Positions 8,198 through 18,113 of a DNA stretch of 64,000 nt are shown piece by piece. The translations under genes and the position numbers were made by a program. This stretch comes from Candidatus Paceibacterota bacterium (GTDB taxonomy: Bacteria > Verrucomicrobiota > Verrucomicrobiia > Limisphaerales > UBA8199), in the NCBI GenBank assembly GCA_035452965.1, contig DAOTCE010000022.1, positions 1-64,000 on the forward strand, read 5' to 3'. The stretch's first letter is position 1. Each line of letters opens with the position of its first letter. The notes below the pieces were generated by a model that worked only from the letters and a program-made list of their open reading frames with translations, did not search any database and had not been told where the DNA came from.

Positions 8198-8629
8198 TCA
8201 CGCTGCTGGCGCGGGAGCGGGGGCATCAGCCGCGGCCGCAGCAGCCGGACGAGCACCTTCTTTCGGCCGTTTCACGCCGTATTTCGAGCGGCTGACGCGG
8301 CGCTTCTCCACACCGGCGGCGTCCAACGTTCCACGCACAATATGGTAACGAACACCCGGCAAATCCTTTACGCGACCACCCCTCACCAGCACGATCGAGT
8401 GTTCCTGCAGATTGTGGCCCTCGTCCGGGATGTAGGCAATCACCTCGTACCCGTTGGTCAGGCGCACCTTGGCCACCTTGCGCATCGCCGAATTCGGTTT
8501 CTTGGGAGTGCGCGTCATCACCTGGATGCAGACGCCCCGGCGAAAGGGCGAATTCCCCAAGGCAGGTGACTTGGACTTATGCTGCAGTTTGCGGCGGCCC
8601 TTGCGGACCAATTGATTAATCGTCGGCAT
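8198..8629 (-). CDS. rpsL: 30S ribosomal protein S12 with Ala/Pro-rich tail
   Basis: S12 is the decoding-centre protein of the small subunit. The sequence MPTINQLVRKGR, TRTPKKPNSAMRKVAKVRL (holding the lysine tied to streptomycin resistance) and GGRVKDLPGVRYH identify it. The core ends near residue 125 (SRSKYGVKRPK). A tail of about 18 residues, almost all Ala, Pro and Asp, follows and is longer than in common S12 proteins. It is the first gene of rpsL-rpsG-fusA and lies 119 bases downstream of rpoC. Confidence 0.96.
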   Translation of the reverse strand: MPTINQLVRKGRRKLQHKSKSPALGNSPFRRGVCIQVMTRTPKKPNSAMRKVAKVRLTNGYEVIAYIPDEGHNLQEHSIVLVRGGRVKDLPGVRYHIVRGTLDAAGVEKRRVSRSKYGVKRPKEGARPAAAAAADAPAPAPAA

Positions 8630-8699
8630 TCGGTTTTAGATTTCTCTGCCCGGGCCGGCTGCAATTACACAGCCGACTTCCTGAGCAAACGGAAGTTGA

Positions 8700-8727
8700 A
8701 GTATATTAAACAGGCCAGTCGTTGCAA
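8700..8727 (-). promoter_or_regulatory. candidate promoter for rpsL-rpsG
   Basis: On the minus strand TTGCAA (8722-8727) and TATACT (8700-8705) are spaced by 16 bases in the short gap between rpoC and rpsL. The predicted leader of about 65 bases contains a 5-bp stem (GGCTG/CAGCC, 8657-8674). The call is by eye. Read-through from rpoBC is also possible. Confidence 0.4.
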
Positions 8728-8748
8728 CAACCATTTCCATCCATCGGG

Positions 8749-11700
8749 TCAGGCCAGCAACGGATTCTCACTGCCGGTCAGAGATTTCGGCTCTTCCATC
8801 TCCTCATCGCTGATTTCCACCAGGGGTTTAAGCCGCGTCTTGCGGTGATAATCAAACCCTGTGCCGGCGGGGATGATGTGGCCCATGATGACGTTTTCCT
8901 TGAAGCCGCGCAGGTAATCAACCTTGGCGCGGGTTGCCGCCTCGGTCAACACCCGCGTGGTATCCTGGAACGATGCAGCGCTCAGGAAGCTCTCGGTCTC
9001 CAGCGAGGCTTTGGTGATCCCGAGCAGAACTGGCTGGGCCTCCGCGGGCTTGCCGCCCATTTTCTCGACGCGCGAGTTCTCTTCTTCAAATTCGAGCTTG
9101 TCCGCCTGCTCGCCCCAAAGGAACCCGGTATCGCCCGGTTCAGTAATGCGCACTTTGCGCAGCATCTGCCGGACAATAATCTCTACGTGCTTGTCGTTGA
9201 TGGTCACGCCCTGCAGGCGATAGACTTCCTGAACTTCGTTGACGAGGTGTTCTTGCAGTTCCTGCGGGCCGCAAACATCAAGGATCTCATGCGGATCTAC
9301 CGGTCCTTCCGTGAGTTGCTGGCCTTTCTTCACATAGTCGCCCTTGAAGACGATAACGTGCTTGCCAATGGGAATGAGATGCTCCTCTTCCACCCCGGTT
9401 TGCTGGTCCTTAATGATAATGCAGCGCTTGCCCCGCACGCTGGGGCCGAAATCCACGACGCCCTCGATCTTGGAAATCTCAGCGGCGTCCTTTGGCCGAC
9501 GGGCTTCAAACAGCTCTGCTACGCGCGGCAACCCGCCGGTGATGTCCTTGGTCTTGGACGTCTTGCGCGGTGTCTTGGCCATCAGTGTGCCAGCGACAAT
9601 CCTGTCGCCTTCGGCCACAACGATATGCGCCCCGGAAGGAATCGGGTAGTTGGCTACGGGTTCGCTCCGGTCGTCGCAAATGATGATTTGCGGGCGCAAG
9701 TCTTCCTTGTGCTCAATAACGACCATGGCCTCCTGACCGGTGGTTTCATCGGTTTCCTGCTTCATCGTTACACCCTCGATGATGTCATGGAACTTCACTC
9801 GGCCAGCCTTCTCGGAGAGAATCGGCACGTTGTAGGGGTCCCACTGCACGAACGTCTCCCCCTTCTTGACCCTGCCACCATCCTGGACGGAAATGATCGC
9901 ACCGATGACCACAATGTGCTGTTCCAACTCACGCCCATCCTCCCCAAGAATGGAGACTGTGCCATTCTTGTTGAGGACGATGTTGTTGCCGTCTTCCAAT
10001 GTGACGAGCCGCAACTCGTTGTAGCGCATGATGCCATCGTGCTTGGCTTTGATCTGGGGCACCTTGAAGACCTGCGAAGCCGTGCCACCGATGTGGAACG
10101 TGCGCATGGTAAGCTGCGTGCCGGGCTCACCGATGGACTGCGCGGCAATAATGCCGGTCGCTTCACCCAGCTTCACCCGCGCACCCGTGGCCAAATTGCG
10201 GCCATAGCAGAAAACGCACACGCCGTGCTTGCTCTCGCAAGTCAACACGGAGCGGATCTTGACTTTCTCGACGCCAGCCGCATCAATCTGCTTGGCCTTA
10301 ACTTCGTCAATCTCCTCGTTCGCTTTGATGAGCAGTTCCTTCGGTTTTTGCGGATTCGGAATGTCATCGCAGGAGAACCGGCCAACAAGCCGTTCGCTGA
10401 GTTTAACCACCTCGTCCTCGCCTTCGTAAATAGCCTGGACCCAAATGCCATTGGTCGTGCCGCAATCTTCCTCGCGAATGATCACGTCCTGTGCCACATC
10501 CACGAGTTTGCGGGTCATGTAGCCCGAATCGGCGGTCTTGAGCGCAGTGTCGGCCAGACCTTTGCGGGCGCCGTGGGTCGAGATGAAGTACTCCAGCACG
10601 GTGAGGCCCTCGCGGAAGTTGGAAAGAATTGGCTTTTCAATGATGTCGCCCGATGGCTTGGCCATCAAGCCGCGAACGCCGGCAAGCTGGCGAACCTGCT
10701 GGCGATTGCCGCGCGCGCCGGAATCAACCATGAGTGAAACGGGATTGAACTCCTTCTTGCCCTGGTTGTGTTCGAGCGTCTTCAGCATGACGTTCGCAAT
10801 CTGGTCCGTGCAGTGGGTCCAGATATCGATGATCTTGTTGTAGCGCTCGCCTGGGGTGATGACACCTTTGCGATACTGCTTCTCGACTTCCCGAATCTGC
10901 TTCTGGGCGGAATCAATCTCCTGATCCTTTTCCCTGGGAATGATCATGTCGTCTATGCCAATGGAAACTCCAGCGCGGGTGGCCTCACGGAAGCCCAGTT
11001 CCTTAAGTTTGTCCAGCATGGCAACCGTCTTGTCGTGGCCGCAGTTCTTGTAGCATTTCCAGATGAGATCGCCGAGCTCGCTCTTCTTGACGGGTCGGTT
11101 CGGAAAGCCCAGTTCCTCGGGCCAAATTTCACTGAAGAACACCCTGCCCACCGTAGTCTCGATAATCTTCCTGCTACCCTCACCAAATACCGTCTGCTTC
11201 CCCCAATCGGGATTCGCCAAGCGAATGCGCTCATGGGTCGTAACGGCGCCGTCGAGAAAGGCGAACACGACTTCCGTCTTGGAGCCGAACAGCTTCAACT
11301 GCTTCGAATCGGTAGGCGCTGGCGTCCGCGGCTCGGCCGTCAGATAGAAGCAGCCCAAGGTAATATCCTGGGTCGGCGTGATAATCGGCCGACCGCTGGA
11401 CGGGCTGAAGATATTGTTGGGCGCCATCATGAGCAGGCGCGCTTCCAATTGGGCCTCGACGGAAAGCGGTACGTGCACTGCCATTTGGTCTCCATCGAAG
11501 TCGGCATTGTATGCAGTGCAGACCAGCGGATGGATACGGATGGCCTCGCCTTCAATGAGCTGTGGTTCAAAGGCCTGAACCGACAAGCGGTGCAGCGTGG
11601 GCGCCCGGTTGAGTAACACGGGGTGGCCACGAGTCACTTCTTCGAGAATGTCCCACACCTCAGTCGTCTGCCGTTCGATCAGCTTCTTGGCCGAACGTAC

Positions 11701-12891
11701 TGTGTGAACGTAGCCCAGTTCTTTCAAGCGGCGAATGATAAACGGCTCGAACAACACGAGCGCCATCTTCTTGGGCAAGCCGCATTGGTGCAGCTTAAGC
11801 TCCGGCCCGATAACGATGACTGATCGGCCGGAGTAATCTACCCGTTTTCCAAGGAGGTTCTGGCGGAAGCGCCCGCTCTTGCCCTTGAGCATGTCGCTCA
11901 GCGATTTGAGGGCGCGATTGCCGGCCCCTGTCACAGCGCGACCGTGCCGACCGTTGTCAAACAGGGCATCAACAGCCTCCTGCAGCATGCGCTTCTCGTT
12001 TCGAATAATAACTTCCGGCGTCTTGAGCTGGAGCAGGTTTCTTAACCGGTTGTTGCGGTTGATGACGCGGCGATAGAGATCGTTGAGATCGGAGGTAGCA
12101 AAGCGACCACCCTCCAGAGGCACCAGGGGACGCAAGTCCGGCGGGATGACGGGCAGCACTGTGAGGATCATCCACTCCGGGCGACTCTTTGAGGACTGAA
12201 GACCTTGGAGCAACTTGATCCGCTTGGCAATCTTCTTGCGGATTTGCTTGCTCTTGGTCTCAGTCATGGCTGACTGCAACTGGTCAATCTGCTTCCCAAG
12301 GTCCACCTTCGCCAGCGCATCGCGCACCGCTTCCGCACCCATCTTGGCAACGAAAGCATCCGATCCGTAGGTTTCGCGGGACTCGCGATACTCGTGCTCG
12401 CTCAGGAGCTGATTCTGTTTGAGGGGAGTCGAGCCAGCGTCAATGACCATGTAGTCTTCGTAATAGATCACCCGCTCGAGATTACGGGCGGTCATGTCGA
12501 GCACCAGGCCAATGCGCGAGGGCATGCATTTGAAGAACCAGATATGGCAGACCGGCACCGCCAATTCGATGTGCCCCATCCGCTCACGGCGAACGCGGGC
12601 CAAGGTCACTTCCACCCCGCAGCGATCGCAAATGACCCCGCGGTGCTTGATGCGCTTGAATTTTCCACAGGAGCATTCCCAGTCCTTGACGGGACCGAAA
12701 ATGCGTTCGCAGAACAAGCCACCCTTTTCTGGCTTGAAAGTGCGGTAATTGATGGTTTCGGGATTCTTGACCTCCCCTTTGGACCAGGATCGGATGGCGT
12801 CAGGAGACGCAACACCAATTGCGACATGGTCCACTTGGTTGACCTTCTCCAAACCGAGCAACTCTCGGGCGCTTTCTTTGCTGCTAATCAT
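8749..12891 (-). CDS. rpoC: RNA polymerase beta' subunit
   Basis: This is the 1380-residue catalytic subunit of RNA polymerase. The N-terminal zinc ribbon (CSCGKF, then CDRCG, about residues 74-93), the Mg-binding NADFDGDQMAVH motif near residue 460 and the second zinc site (C-ESKHG-VCVFCYGRN, about residues 880-900) are all visible, as is the trigger-loop region ending MRTFHIGGTA. The length is close to the usual bacterial 1350-1410, and I see no large lineage insertion. It follows rpoB by 43 bases in the standard order. Confidence 0.98.
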   Translation of the reverse strand: MISSKESARELLGLEKVNQVDHVAIGVASPDAIRSWSKGEVKNPETINYRTFKPEKGGLFCERIFGPVKDWECSCGKFKRIKHRGVICDRCGVEVTLARVRRERMGHIELAVPVCHIWFFKCMPSRIGLVLDMTARNLERVIYYEDYMVIDAGSTPLKQNQLLSEHEYRESRETYGSDAFVAKMGAEAVRDALAKVDLGKQIDQLQSAMTETKSKQIRKKIAKRIKLLQGLQSSKSRPEWMILTVLPVIPPDLRPLVPLEGGRFATSDLNDLYRRVINRNNRLRNLLQLKTPEVIIRNEKRMLQEAVDALFDNGRHGRAVTGAGNRALKSLSDMLKGKSGRFRQNLLGKRVDYSGRSVIVIGPELKLHQCGLPKKMALVLFEPFIIRRLKELGYVHTVRSAKKLIERQTTEVWDILEEVTRGHPVLLNRAPTLHRLSVQAFEPQLIEGEAIRIHPLVCTAYNADFDGDQMAVHVPLSVEAQLEARLLMMAPNNIFSPSSGRPIITPTQDITLGCFYLTAEPRTPAPTDSKQLKLFGSKTEVVFAFLDGAVTTHERIRLANPDWGKQTVFGEGSRKIIETTVGRVFFSEIWPEELGFPNRPVKKSELGDLIWKCYKNCGHDKTVAMLDKLKELGFREATRAGVSIGIDDMIIPREKDQEIDSAQKQIREVEKQYRKGVITPGERYNKIIDIWTHCTDQIANVMLKTLEHNQGKKEFNPVSLMVDSGARGNRQQVRQLAGVRGLMAKPSGDIIEKPILSNFREGLTVLEYFISTHGARKGLADTALKTADSGYMTRKLVDVAQDVIIREEDCGTTNGIWVQAIYEGEDEVVKLSERLVGRFSCDDIPNPQKPKELLIKANEEIDEVKAKQIDAAGVEKVKIRSVLTCESKHGVCVFCYGRNLATGARVKLGEATGIIAAQSIGEPGTQLTMRTFHIGGTASQVFKVPQIKAKHDGIMRYNELRLVTLEDGNNIVLNKNGTVSILGEDGRELEQHIVVIGAIISVQDGGRVKKGETFVQWDPYNVPILSEKAGRVKFHDIIEGVTMKQETDETTGQEAMVVIEHKEDLRPQIIICDDRSEPVANYPIPSGAHIVVAEGDRIVAGTLMAKTPRKTSKTKDITGGLPRVAELFEARRPKDAAEISKIEGVVDFGPSVRGKRCIIIKDQQTGVEEEHLIPIGKHVIVFKGDYVKKGQQLTEGPVDPHEILDVCGPQELQEHLVNEVQEVYRLQGVTINDKHVEIIVRQMLRKVRITEPGDTGFLWGEQADKLEFEEENSRVEKMGGKPAEAQPVLLGITKASLETESFLSAASFQDTTRVLTEAATRAKVDYLRGFKENVIMGHIIPAGTGFDYHRKTRLKPLVEISDEEMEEPKSLTGSENPLLA

Positions 12892-12934
12892 AGGATCAAA
12901 TGATGGATAATGAGTTACTGGAGCGACGAGGCAT

Positions 12935-15900
12935 TTAGATTGCCGTCAGGGCCTGAATGGGCTGAACCGGCTGGTCCACCGGATTCGAGTACCCCACTTT
13001 CACATCAAGGCCCAAGGATTGCATTTCCTTCACGAGCACGTTGAAGGACTCTGGGATACCGGCCTCAAGGCTGTTGTCGCCTTTAACGATGCTCTCGTAT
13101 ATCCGAGTGCGTCCCTGGACATCGTCAGACTTGACCGTTAACAACTCCTGGAGCGTGTAGGCGGCTCCGTAAGCTTCCATGGCCCAGACCTCCATTTCGC
13201 CGAAGCGCTGACCGCCGTATTGGGCCTTGCCACCCAGCGGCTGCTGGGTGACTAGGGAATATGGACCAACGGCCCGGGCATGGATCTTGTCCGCCACGAG
13301 GTGGCCAAGCTTCATCATGTAAATGGACCCGACCACGATTTCCTGATCGAAAGGCTCGCCCGTGCGACCGTCAATAAGACGGGTCTTGCCGTGTTCAGGC
13401 AGCTTGGCCTGCTTCAAGTAGCTCCGGATGTCCTTCTCCTTGATGCCGTCGAACACGGGGGTGGCGAACTTGAAACTGAGCAGTTTTGCCGCCCAGCCCA
13501 AGTGCGTCTCTAATACCTGGCCCACGTTCATGCGTGATGGAACGCCGAGCGGGTTCAATACCAGATCCACCGGTGTCCCGTCAGCCAGGAATGGCATGTC
13601 TTCTTCGGCCACGATCTTCGCAACGACACCTTTGTTGCCGTGGCGGCCGGCCATCTTATCCCCAACCGAAAGCTTGCGCTTGGAAGCGATATAAACTTTG
13701 ACCGACTTGATCACGCCGCTTTCGACGCCTTCGCCGGATTCAGCACGCTCGAGTTCTTCGTCGTACTGCATCTGTAGGTCGTCGAACTTCTTCTTAAAGC
13801 TCCCAATGATTTCATTGATCTTGTTACGAATCGGGGACGGATCAATTTCGATACGGTCATAAACCTGTGCGAGCTTGCGCAGGAGTGTCTTGGTAATCTT
13901 GCGGTTGGCCGGAATGATGATCTCGCCAGTTTCGCTGTTAACCACGTCGAGTGGAATCTTCTCGCCCAACAGAATGTTGCTGAGCGCTTCGGTCAGCTGC
14001 TCGCGAAGCTCATCAGTCTTTCTCTTGTTTTCCTCCTCGACCTCTTTGGCGTGTCGTTTCTCCTCGCTGGCAGAGGCCTTCGCATCGCGGTCCGATTCCC
14101 TCTTAGCGGACACCTTTACGTCCATCACGATGCCGTAAGTGCCAGACGGAACCTTCAGCGAGGTGTCTTTCACGTCGGCGGCCTTCTCACCGAAGATGGC
14201 GCGCAGGAGCCGCTCTTCAGGGGCCAGCTCGGTTTCGCTCTTGGGCGTAATCTTGCCGACCAGGATGTCGCCGGGCTTTACTTCCGCTCCAACGCGAATG
14301 ACACCATCGGGCGCGAGGTTTCTCAGGGCTTCATCGCCCAGATTCGGAATGTCGCGCGTGATTTCCTCCGGGCCAAGCTTCGTGTCGCGGGCGCCAACCT
14401 CGAATTCATCAATGTGGATGGAGGTGAATACGTCTTCCTTGACAATGCGCTCGCTAACGAGGATAGCATCCTCGAAATTGTAACCGTTCCACGGCATGAA
14501 GGCGACCAATACATTTCGGCCCAGCGCCAATTCGCCGCCCTGGGTGCAGGGACCGTCGGCAATCACCTGGCCTTTCCTGACCGTGTCCCCTTTCTTGACG
14601 AGGATCTTCTGGTTAATGCAGGTGGCGGCGTTGGAACGCATGAACTTGCGGACCTCATACACATAAACGCCCTTATCGGGATCGTGCTTGATCTTCTTCT
14701 TGCCCTCGGGCAATGCACCGGTGCCGGTAATGACAATCTGATTGCCGATAACCGATGCCACCCTCCCGGATTCCTCGGCGACGATGACGGCCCGCGAATC
14801 GCGGGCGACCCGTTCTTCGAGGCCGGTGGCCACCAAGGGCGCCTCAGTAACCAGAAGCGGCACCGCTTGCCGCTGCATGTTGGATCCCATTAACGCGCGG
14901 TTCGCGTCGTCATGCTCCAAAAATGGAATCAAGCTGGCCGCAACCGACACGAGTTGTTTCGGCGAAACATCCATGTAATCCACACGAGCAGGCTCGACAT
15001 CAATGAAATCCCCTTTCCCACGGCAAACGACACGGTCAGTCGTGAACTTGCCCTTGTCGTCAATCGGAGAGTTGGCCTGGGCAATGACAAACGACTCCTC
15101 ACGGTCGGCTGTGAGGTAGTCGATATTCCCACTTACGCGGCCGCTTCCAACTCCTCGATATGGTGTTTCCAGAAAACCGAAATCATTTATGCGGGCGAAT
15201 GTCGCCAGGGAGGCGATCAAGCCAATGTTCGGGCCTTCCGGAGTTTCTACCGGGCAGATACGGCCATAATGCGACGGGTGGACATCGCGCACCTCGAATC
15301 CAGCACGATCTCGCGAGAGACCGCCAGGCCCAAGCGCGGACAAGCGCCGCTTGTGCGTCAACTCGGCCAGCGGATTGATCTGATCCATGAATTGGGAAAG
15401 CTGGCTTCGGCCAAAGAAATCCCGGATAACCGCTGACAGGGCTTTGGGGTTGATAAGCTTCTGCGGCGACATGGATTCGACGCCTTGATCAAACAGCGTC
15501 ATGCGCTCTTTGACGAGGCGTTCCGTCCGGGCCAATCCAATCCGGCATTGGTTGGCGAGCAATTCACCCACGGTACGCACCCGGCGGCTGCCCAAGTGGT
15601 CAATGTCATCGAGGCTGCCCTCACCCTTCTTGAGGCGCAACAGATACTTCGTGGCTGCCACCAGATCGCTCTTGGTCAGAATGCGGGAATCGCCGCCTTT
15701 GATACCAAGCTTTTGGTTGATCTTGTAACGACCGACGCGGCCCAGGTCGTAGCGCTTCGGGTCGAAGAACAGCCGCTTGATCAGGGCACGGGCATTGGCC
15801 GCCGTCGGCGGATCTCCCGGACGCAGCCGGCGGTATATATCCTTGAGCGCCTCTTCCTCATTCTTGGCGGGATCCTTCTTCATGCACTTAATGACAATCC

Positions 15901-16795
15901 CGTCATCTAGCGTCGTATCCACTACTTTGATCTTACTGACGCCTAACTCGCCGATCTGCTTGACTGCCGCCTTGGACAACGGCTCAAACGCGCGCGCGAC
16001 TACAAGCCCCTTTTCCTGATCGACAGCGTCCTCTACGAGAACCTTGTTGGGAAGGTCTTCGCGCTTCTCCGCCTCTTTAACGCTGAGTTCCTCAACTTCA
16101 TAAAACAGCTTGAGAATCTCTTCGTCTGTGCCCCGCGTCTTGTCCTGACTGTCTTTGCCTCTGGATTCGCTCTCCAAGAATGCGAGGGCGCGGAAAAGTG
16201 TTGTCGTCAGAAACTTGCGGCGGCGTTTCTTCCGGTCCAGATAGACGTAGAGCAAATCGCTGGTATCAAACTGTGCCTCGTACCAGGAGCCCCGGTCAGG
16301 AATAATGCGGAAGGAATGGAGAATCTTGCCATTCGGGTGCTGGGTAGCCTCAAAAGCCAACCCCGGGGACCGGTGCAATTGGCTCACGATTACGCGCTCA
16401 GCGCCGTTGATCACAAAGGTGCCTTGTGGGGTCATGAGCGGCAGTTCGCCCATGAAAACCTTCTCCTCTTTGACGGCCTTCCCTTCCTTCAGTAAGAAGG
16501 TGACGTGCAAGGGCGCGCCGTAGGTCAGGCCCTCCCTCAAACACTCCAGCCAGGTCACTTTCGGCTCCCCGATTTCATAAGAATGGAAATCGAGAACGCA
16601 TTTCCCATCGTAGCTTTCGATGGGAAACACTTCGGTAAACACAGCTTGGAGCCCCAAATTCTTACGTTTGGAAGGGACAACCTCGCCTTGGAGAAAATCT
16701 TTGTACGAATTGGTCTGCAATTCGATCAGGTTGGGCGGAGCGATAATCTCCTTGATCTTACCGAAGCTAATCCGTTCAGTTGCTCGCGTTGGCAT
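12935..16795 (-). CDS. rpoB: RNA polymerase beta subunit
   Basis: The 1286-residue beta subunit forms one pincer of RNA polymerase and holds the rifampicin pocket. The region FFGRSQLSQFMDQINPLAELTHKRRLSALGPGGL is the rifampicin-resistance cluster with wild-type-like residues. Further motifs are RDVHPSHYGRICPVETPEGPN-type sequence, GYNFEDAILVSER, and the C-terminal GGKAQYGGQRFGEMEVWA, each in the expected order. A charged, coiled insertion (KRESDRDAKASASEEKRH) lies about two-thirds along. It is separated from rplL by 216 bases. Confidence 0.98.
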   Translation of the reverse strand: MPTRATERISFGKIKEIIAPPNLIELQTNSYKDFLQGEVVPSKRKNLGLQAVFTEVFPIESYDGKCVLDFHSYEIGEPKVTWLECLREGLTYGAPLHVTFLLKEGKAVKEEKVFMGELPLMTPQGTFVINGAERVIVSQLHRSPGLAFEATQHPNGKILHSFRIIPDRGSWYEAQFDTSDLLYVYLDRKKRRRKFLTTTLFRALAFLESESRGKDSQDKTRGTDEEILKLFYEVEELSVKEAEKREDLPNKVLVEDAVDQEKGLVVARAFEPLSKAAVKQIGELGVSKIKVVDTTLDDGIVIKCMKKDPAKNEEEALKDIYRRLRPGDPPTAANARALIKRLFFDPKRYDLGRVGRYKINQKLGIKGGDSRILTKSDLVAATKYLLRLKKGEGSLDDIDHLGSRRVRTVGELLANQCRIGLARTERLVKERMTLFDQGVESMSPQKLINPKALSAVIRDFFGRSQLSQFMDQINPLAELTHKRRLSALGPGGLSRDRAGFEVRDVHPSHYGRICPVETPEGPNIGLIASLATFARINDFGFLETPYRGVGSGRVSGNIDYLTADREESFVIAQANSPIDDKGKFTTDRVVCRGKGDFIDVEPARVDYMDVSPKQLVSVAASLIPFLEHDDANRALMGSNMQRQAVPLLVTEAPLVATGLEERVARDSRAVIVAEESGRVASVIGNQIVITGTGALPEGKKKIKHDPDKGVYVYEVRKFMRSNAATCINQKILVKKGDTVRKGQVIADGPCTQGGELALGRNVLVAFMPWNGYNFEDAILVSERIVKEDVFTSIHIDEFEVGARDTKLGPEEITRDIPNLGDEALRNLAPDGVIRVGAEVKPGDILVGKITPKSETELAPEERLLRAIFGEKAADVKDTSLKVPSGTYGIVMDVKVSAKRESDRDAKASASEEKRHAKEVEEENKRKTDELREQLTEALSNILLGEKIPLDVVNSETGEIIIPANRKITKTLLRKLAQVYDRIEIDPSPIRNKINEIIGSFKKKFDDLQMQYDEELERAESGEGVESGVIKSVKVYIASKRKLSVGDKMAGRHGNKGVVAKIVAEEDMPFLADGTPVDLVLNPLGVPSRMNVGQVLETHLGWAAKLLSFKFATPVFDGIKEKDIRSYLKQAKLPEHGKTRLIDGRTGEPFDQEIVVGSIYMMKLGHLVADKIHARAVGPYSLVTQQPLGGKAQYGGQRFGEMEVWAMEAYGAAYTLQELLTVKSDDVQGRTRIYESIVKGDNSLEAGIPESFNVLVKEMQSLGLDVKVGYSNPVDQPVQPIQALTAI

Positions 16796-17011
16796 TTGGG
16801 CTTTAATAAATGGCTGGCATCACGGCCAAACCGTTGTTTACAGGTAAACGACACAAGGCAAGAACGCGGCGTTCAAGCGCGAACTTGCCGAGACTCAAGC
16901 CACCCGGGGTGGCGTCGCTAATGTCTTTCTTACTAATCTAGAACTTTCGTTGCGCTGCTTAAGGCAAATCAGGGGCGTCGGGCATTAACCGCCGCCCCAT
17001 AGGGTAGCCGC

Positions 17012-17401
17012 CTACTTTACTTCGACCTTGCCACCTGCATCTTCAAGTTTCTTTTTGGCAGCGTCAGCCTCAGCCTTGCTGGCCCCTTCGAGCACAGGCT
17101 TCGGGGCGCCTTCCACCAAGGCCTTGGCTTCCGCCAGACCGAGGCCGGCCTTGACCTCGCGCACTGCCTTGATCACGGAAATCTTCTTGTCCGCGGCCAC
17201 CGAAACCAGAATGATGTCAAACTGGGTCTTGGCCTCGGCAGCCGGAGCGGTGGCGCCAGCTCCCGGGGCAGCGGCGGCAACCGCGACGGGCGCGGCGGCT
17301 GAGACACCCCATTTCGATTCAAGTTCCTTCACCAGGTCGGCGATTTCAATCACCGTTGCATTACTCAACTCTTCTACGATTTTTGTTTTGTCTAGAGCCA
17401 T
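17012..17401 (-). CDS. rplL: 50S ribosomal protein L7/L12
   Basis: L7/L12 forms the flexible ribosomal stalk that recruits GTPase factors. The 129-residue protein has an N-terminal dimerisation domain (LDKTKIVEELSNATVIEIAD), an Ala-rich hinge and the C-terminal domain with IKAVREVKAGLGLAEAKALVE. I chose the ATG at 17399-17401 because AAAGG lies just upstream. An in-frame ATG four codons earlier (17413) is less likely. A strong GC palindrome sits upstream in the rplJ-rplL gap. Confidence 0.96.
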   Translation of the reverse strand: MALDKTKIVEELSNATVIEIADLVKELESKWGVSAAAPVAVAAAAPGAGATAPAAEAKTQFDIILVSVAADKKISVIKAVREVKAGLGLAEAKALVEGAPKPVLEGASKAEADAAKKKLEDAGGKVEVK

Positions 17402-17425
17402 ATTACCTTTCATTTCGTCTCGTCG

Positions 17426-17445
17426 CCGCCCGCGGCCGCGGGCGG
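17426..17445 (-). promoter_or_regulatory. 20-bp GC palindrome in the rplJ-rplL gap
   Basis: The ten-base arms CCGCCCGCGG and CCGCGGGCGG are exact reverse complements with no spacer. In RNA they would form a very stable hairpin 24 bases before the rplL start. There is no T-tract, so it is not a standard terminator. It may act as an RNase processing site or tune rplL expression. Function is inferred from position alone. Confidence 0.55.
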
Positions 17446-17536
17446 ATTATGTTCGCTGCCAGCAAACCGACGATTTACGTTGTTGTTTGTTTGTTCCCGC
17501 CCCCTCTTGGCTTGGAAGAGGGCGAAATTGTTGTCG

Positions 17537-18073
17537 TCAGTCCGCCGCCGGCTTGGCCGCTTCGGCATCCTTTTCGGACCGGGCTTGCAGCACGCGAGCC
17601 ATCTGGCTGGCCGGCGTGTTCAACAACCTGACCAAGGTGGCCGCGGGAGCGCTAAACTGACTGAGCAGCTTGGCGCGCAACACCTCCAGCGAAGGCAGGT
17701 CCGCCAGCAACATGATCTCCGCCTGATCGAGCCGCTGGTTGTTCAGATAGCCAAACTGCATCTTCAGGCGGTCCAGTTCCGTTCCGAAGGTCTTGATTAC
17801 TTTCGCCGCGGTGGAAATGTCGCGCTGTCCTGTAACGACGGCCAGTTGCCCCCCCAGCGCGCCGTTCAAGTCGCCGACTCCGGCTTCCTTGGCGGCGATC
17901 CGAAACACCGAGTTCTTCACCACGTGGATTTCCGCACCGGCCTTCCCGAGACGCTTGCGCAACTCGGTCAATTGGCTCACTTTCAGACCCCCGTAATTCA
18001 CCACAATGAAGAACGGCGAGGCGTTCAACCGGGTCAGGTACTCTTTCGTCAGGTTTTGCTTTTCGGGACGCAT
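17537..18073 (-). CDS. rplJ: 50S ribosomal protein L10
   Basis: L10 anchors the L7/L12 dimers to 23S rRNA. The 178-residue product begins MRPEKQNLTKEYLTRL and contains FFIVVNYGGLKVSQLTELRKRL and VVKNSVFRIAA, which fit the RNA-binding domain. The C-terminal part ends in the helical L12-binding tail (VRLLNTPASQMARVLQAR). It sits between rplA and rplL as expected. Overall similarity to L10 by eye is weaker than for the other ribosomal proteins, but context fixes the assignment. Confidence 0.94.
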   Translation of the reverse strand: MRPEKQNLTKEYLTRLNASPFFIVVNYGGLKVSQLTELRKRLGKAGAEIHVVKNSVFRIAAKEAGVGDLNGALGGQLAVVTGQRDISTAAKVIKTFGTELDRLKMQFGYLNNQRLDQAEIMLLADLPSLEVLRAKLLSQFSAPAATLVRLLNTPASQMARVLQARSEKDAEAAKPAAD

Positions 18074-18113
18074 GTTCGGTTAAATTCGTTATGCTGTTAA
18101 GTAGAGCAATCGC

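Noticed and set aside
8722..10737. Long plus-strand frame opposite rpoC
   Set aside because: It is an antisense shadow of the rpoC reading frame. The minus-strand product carries all conserved motifs.
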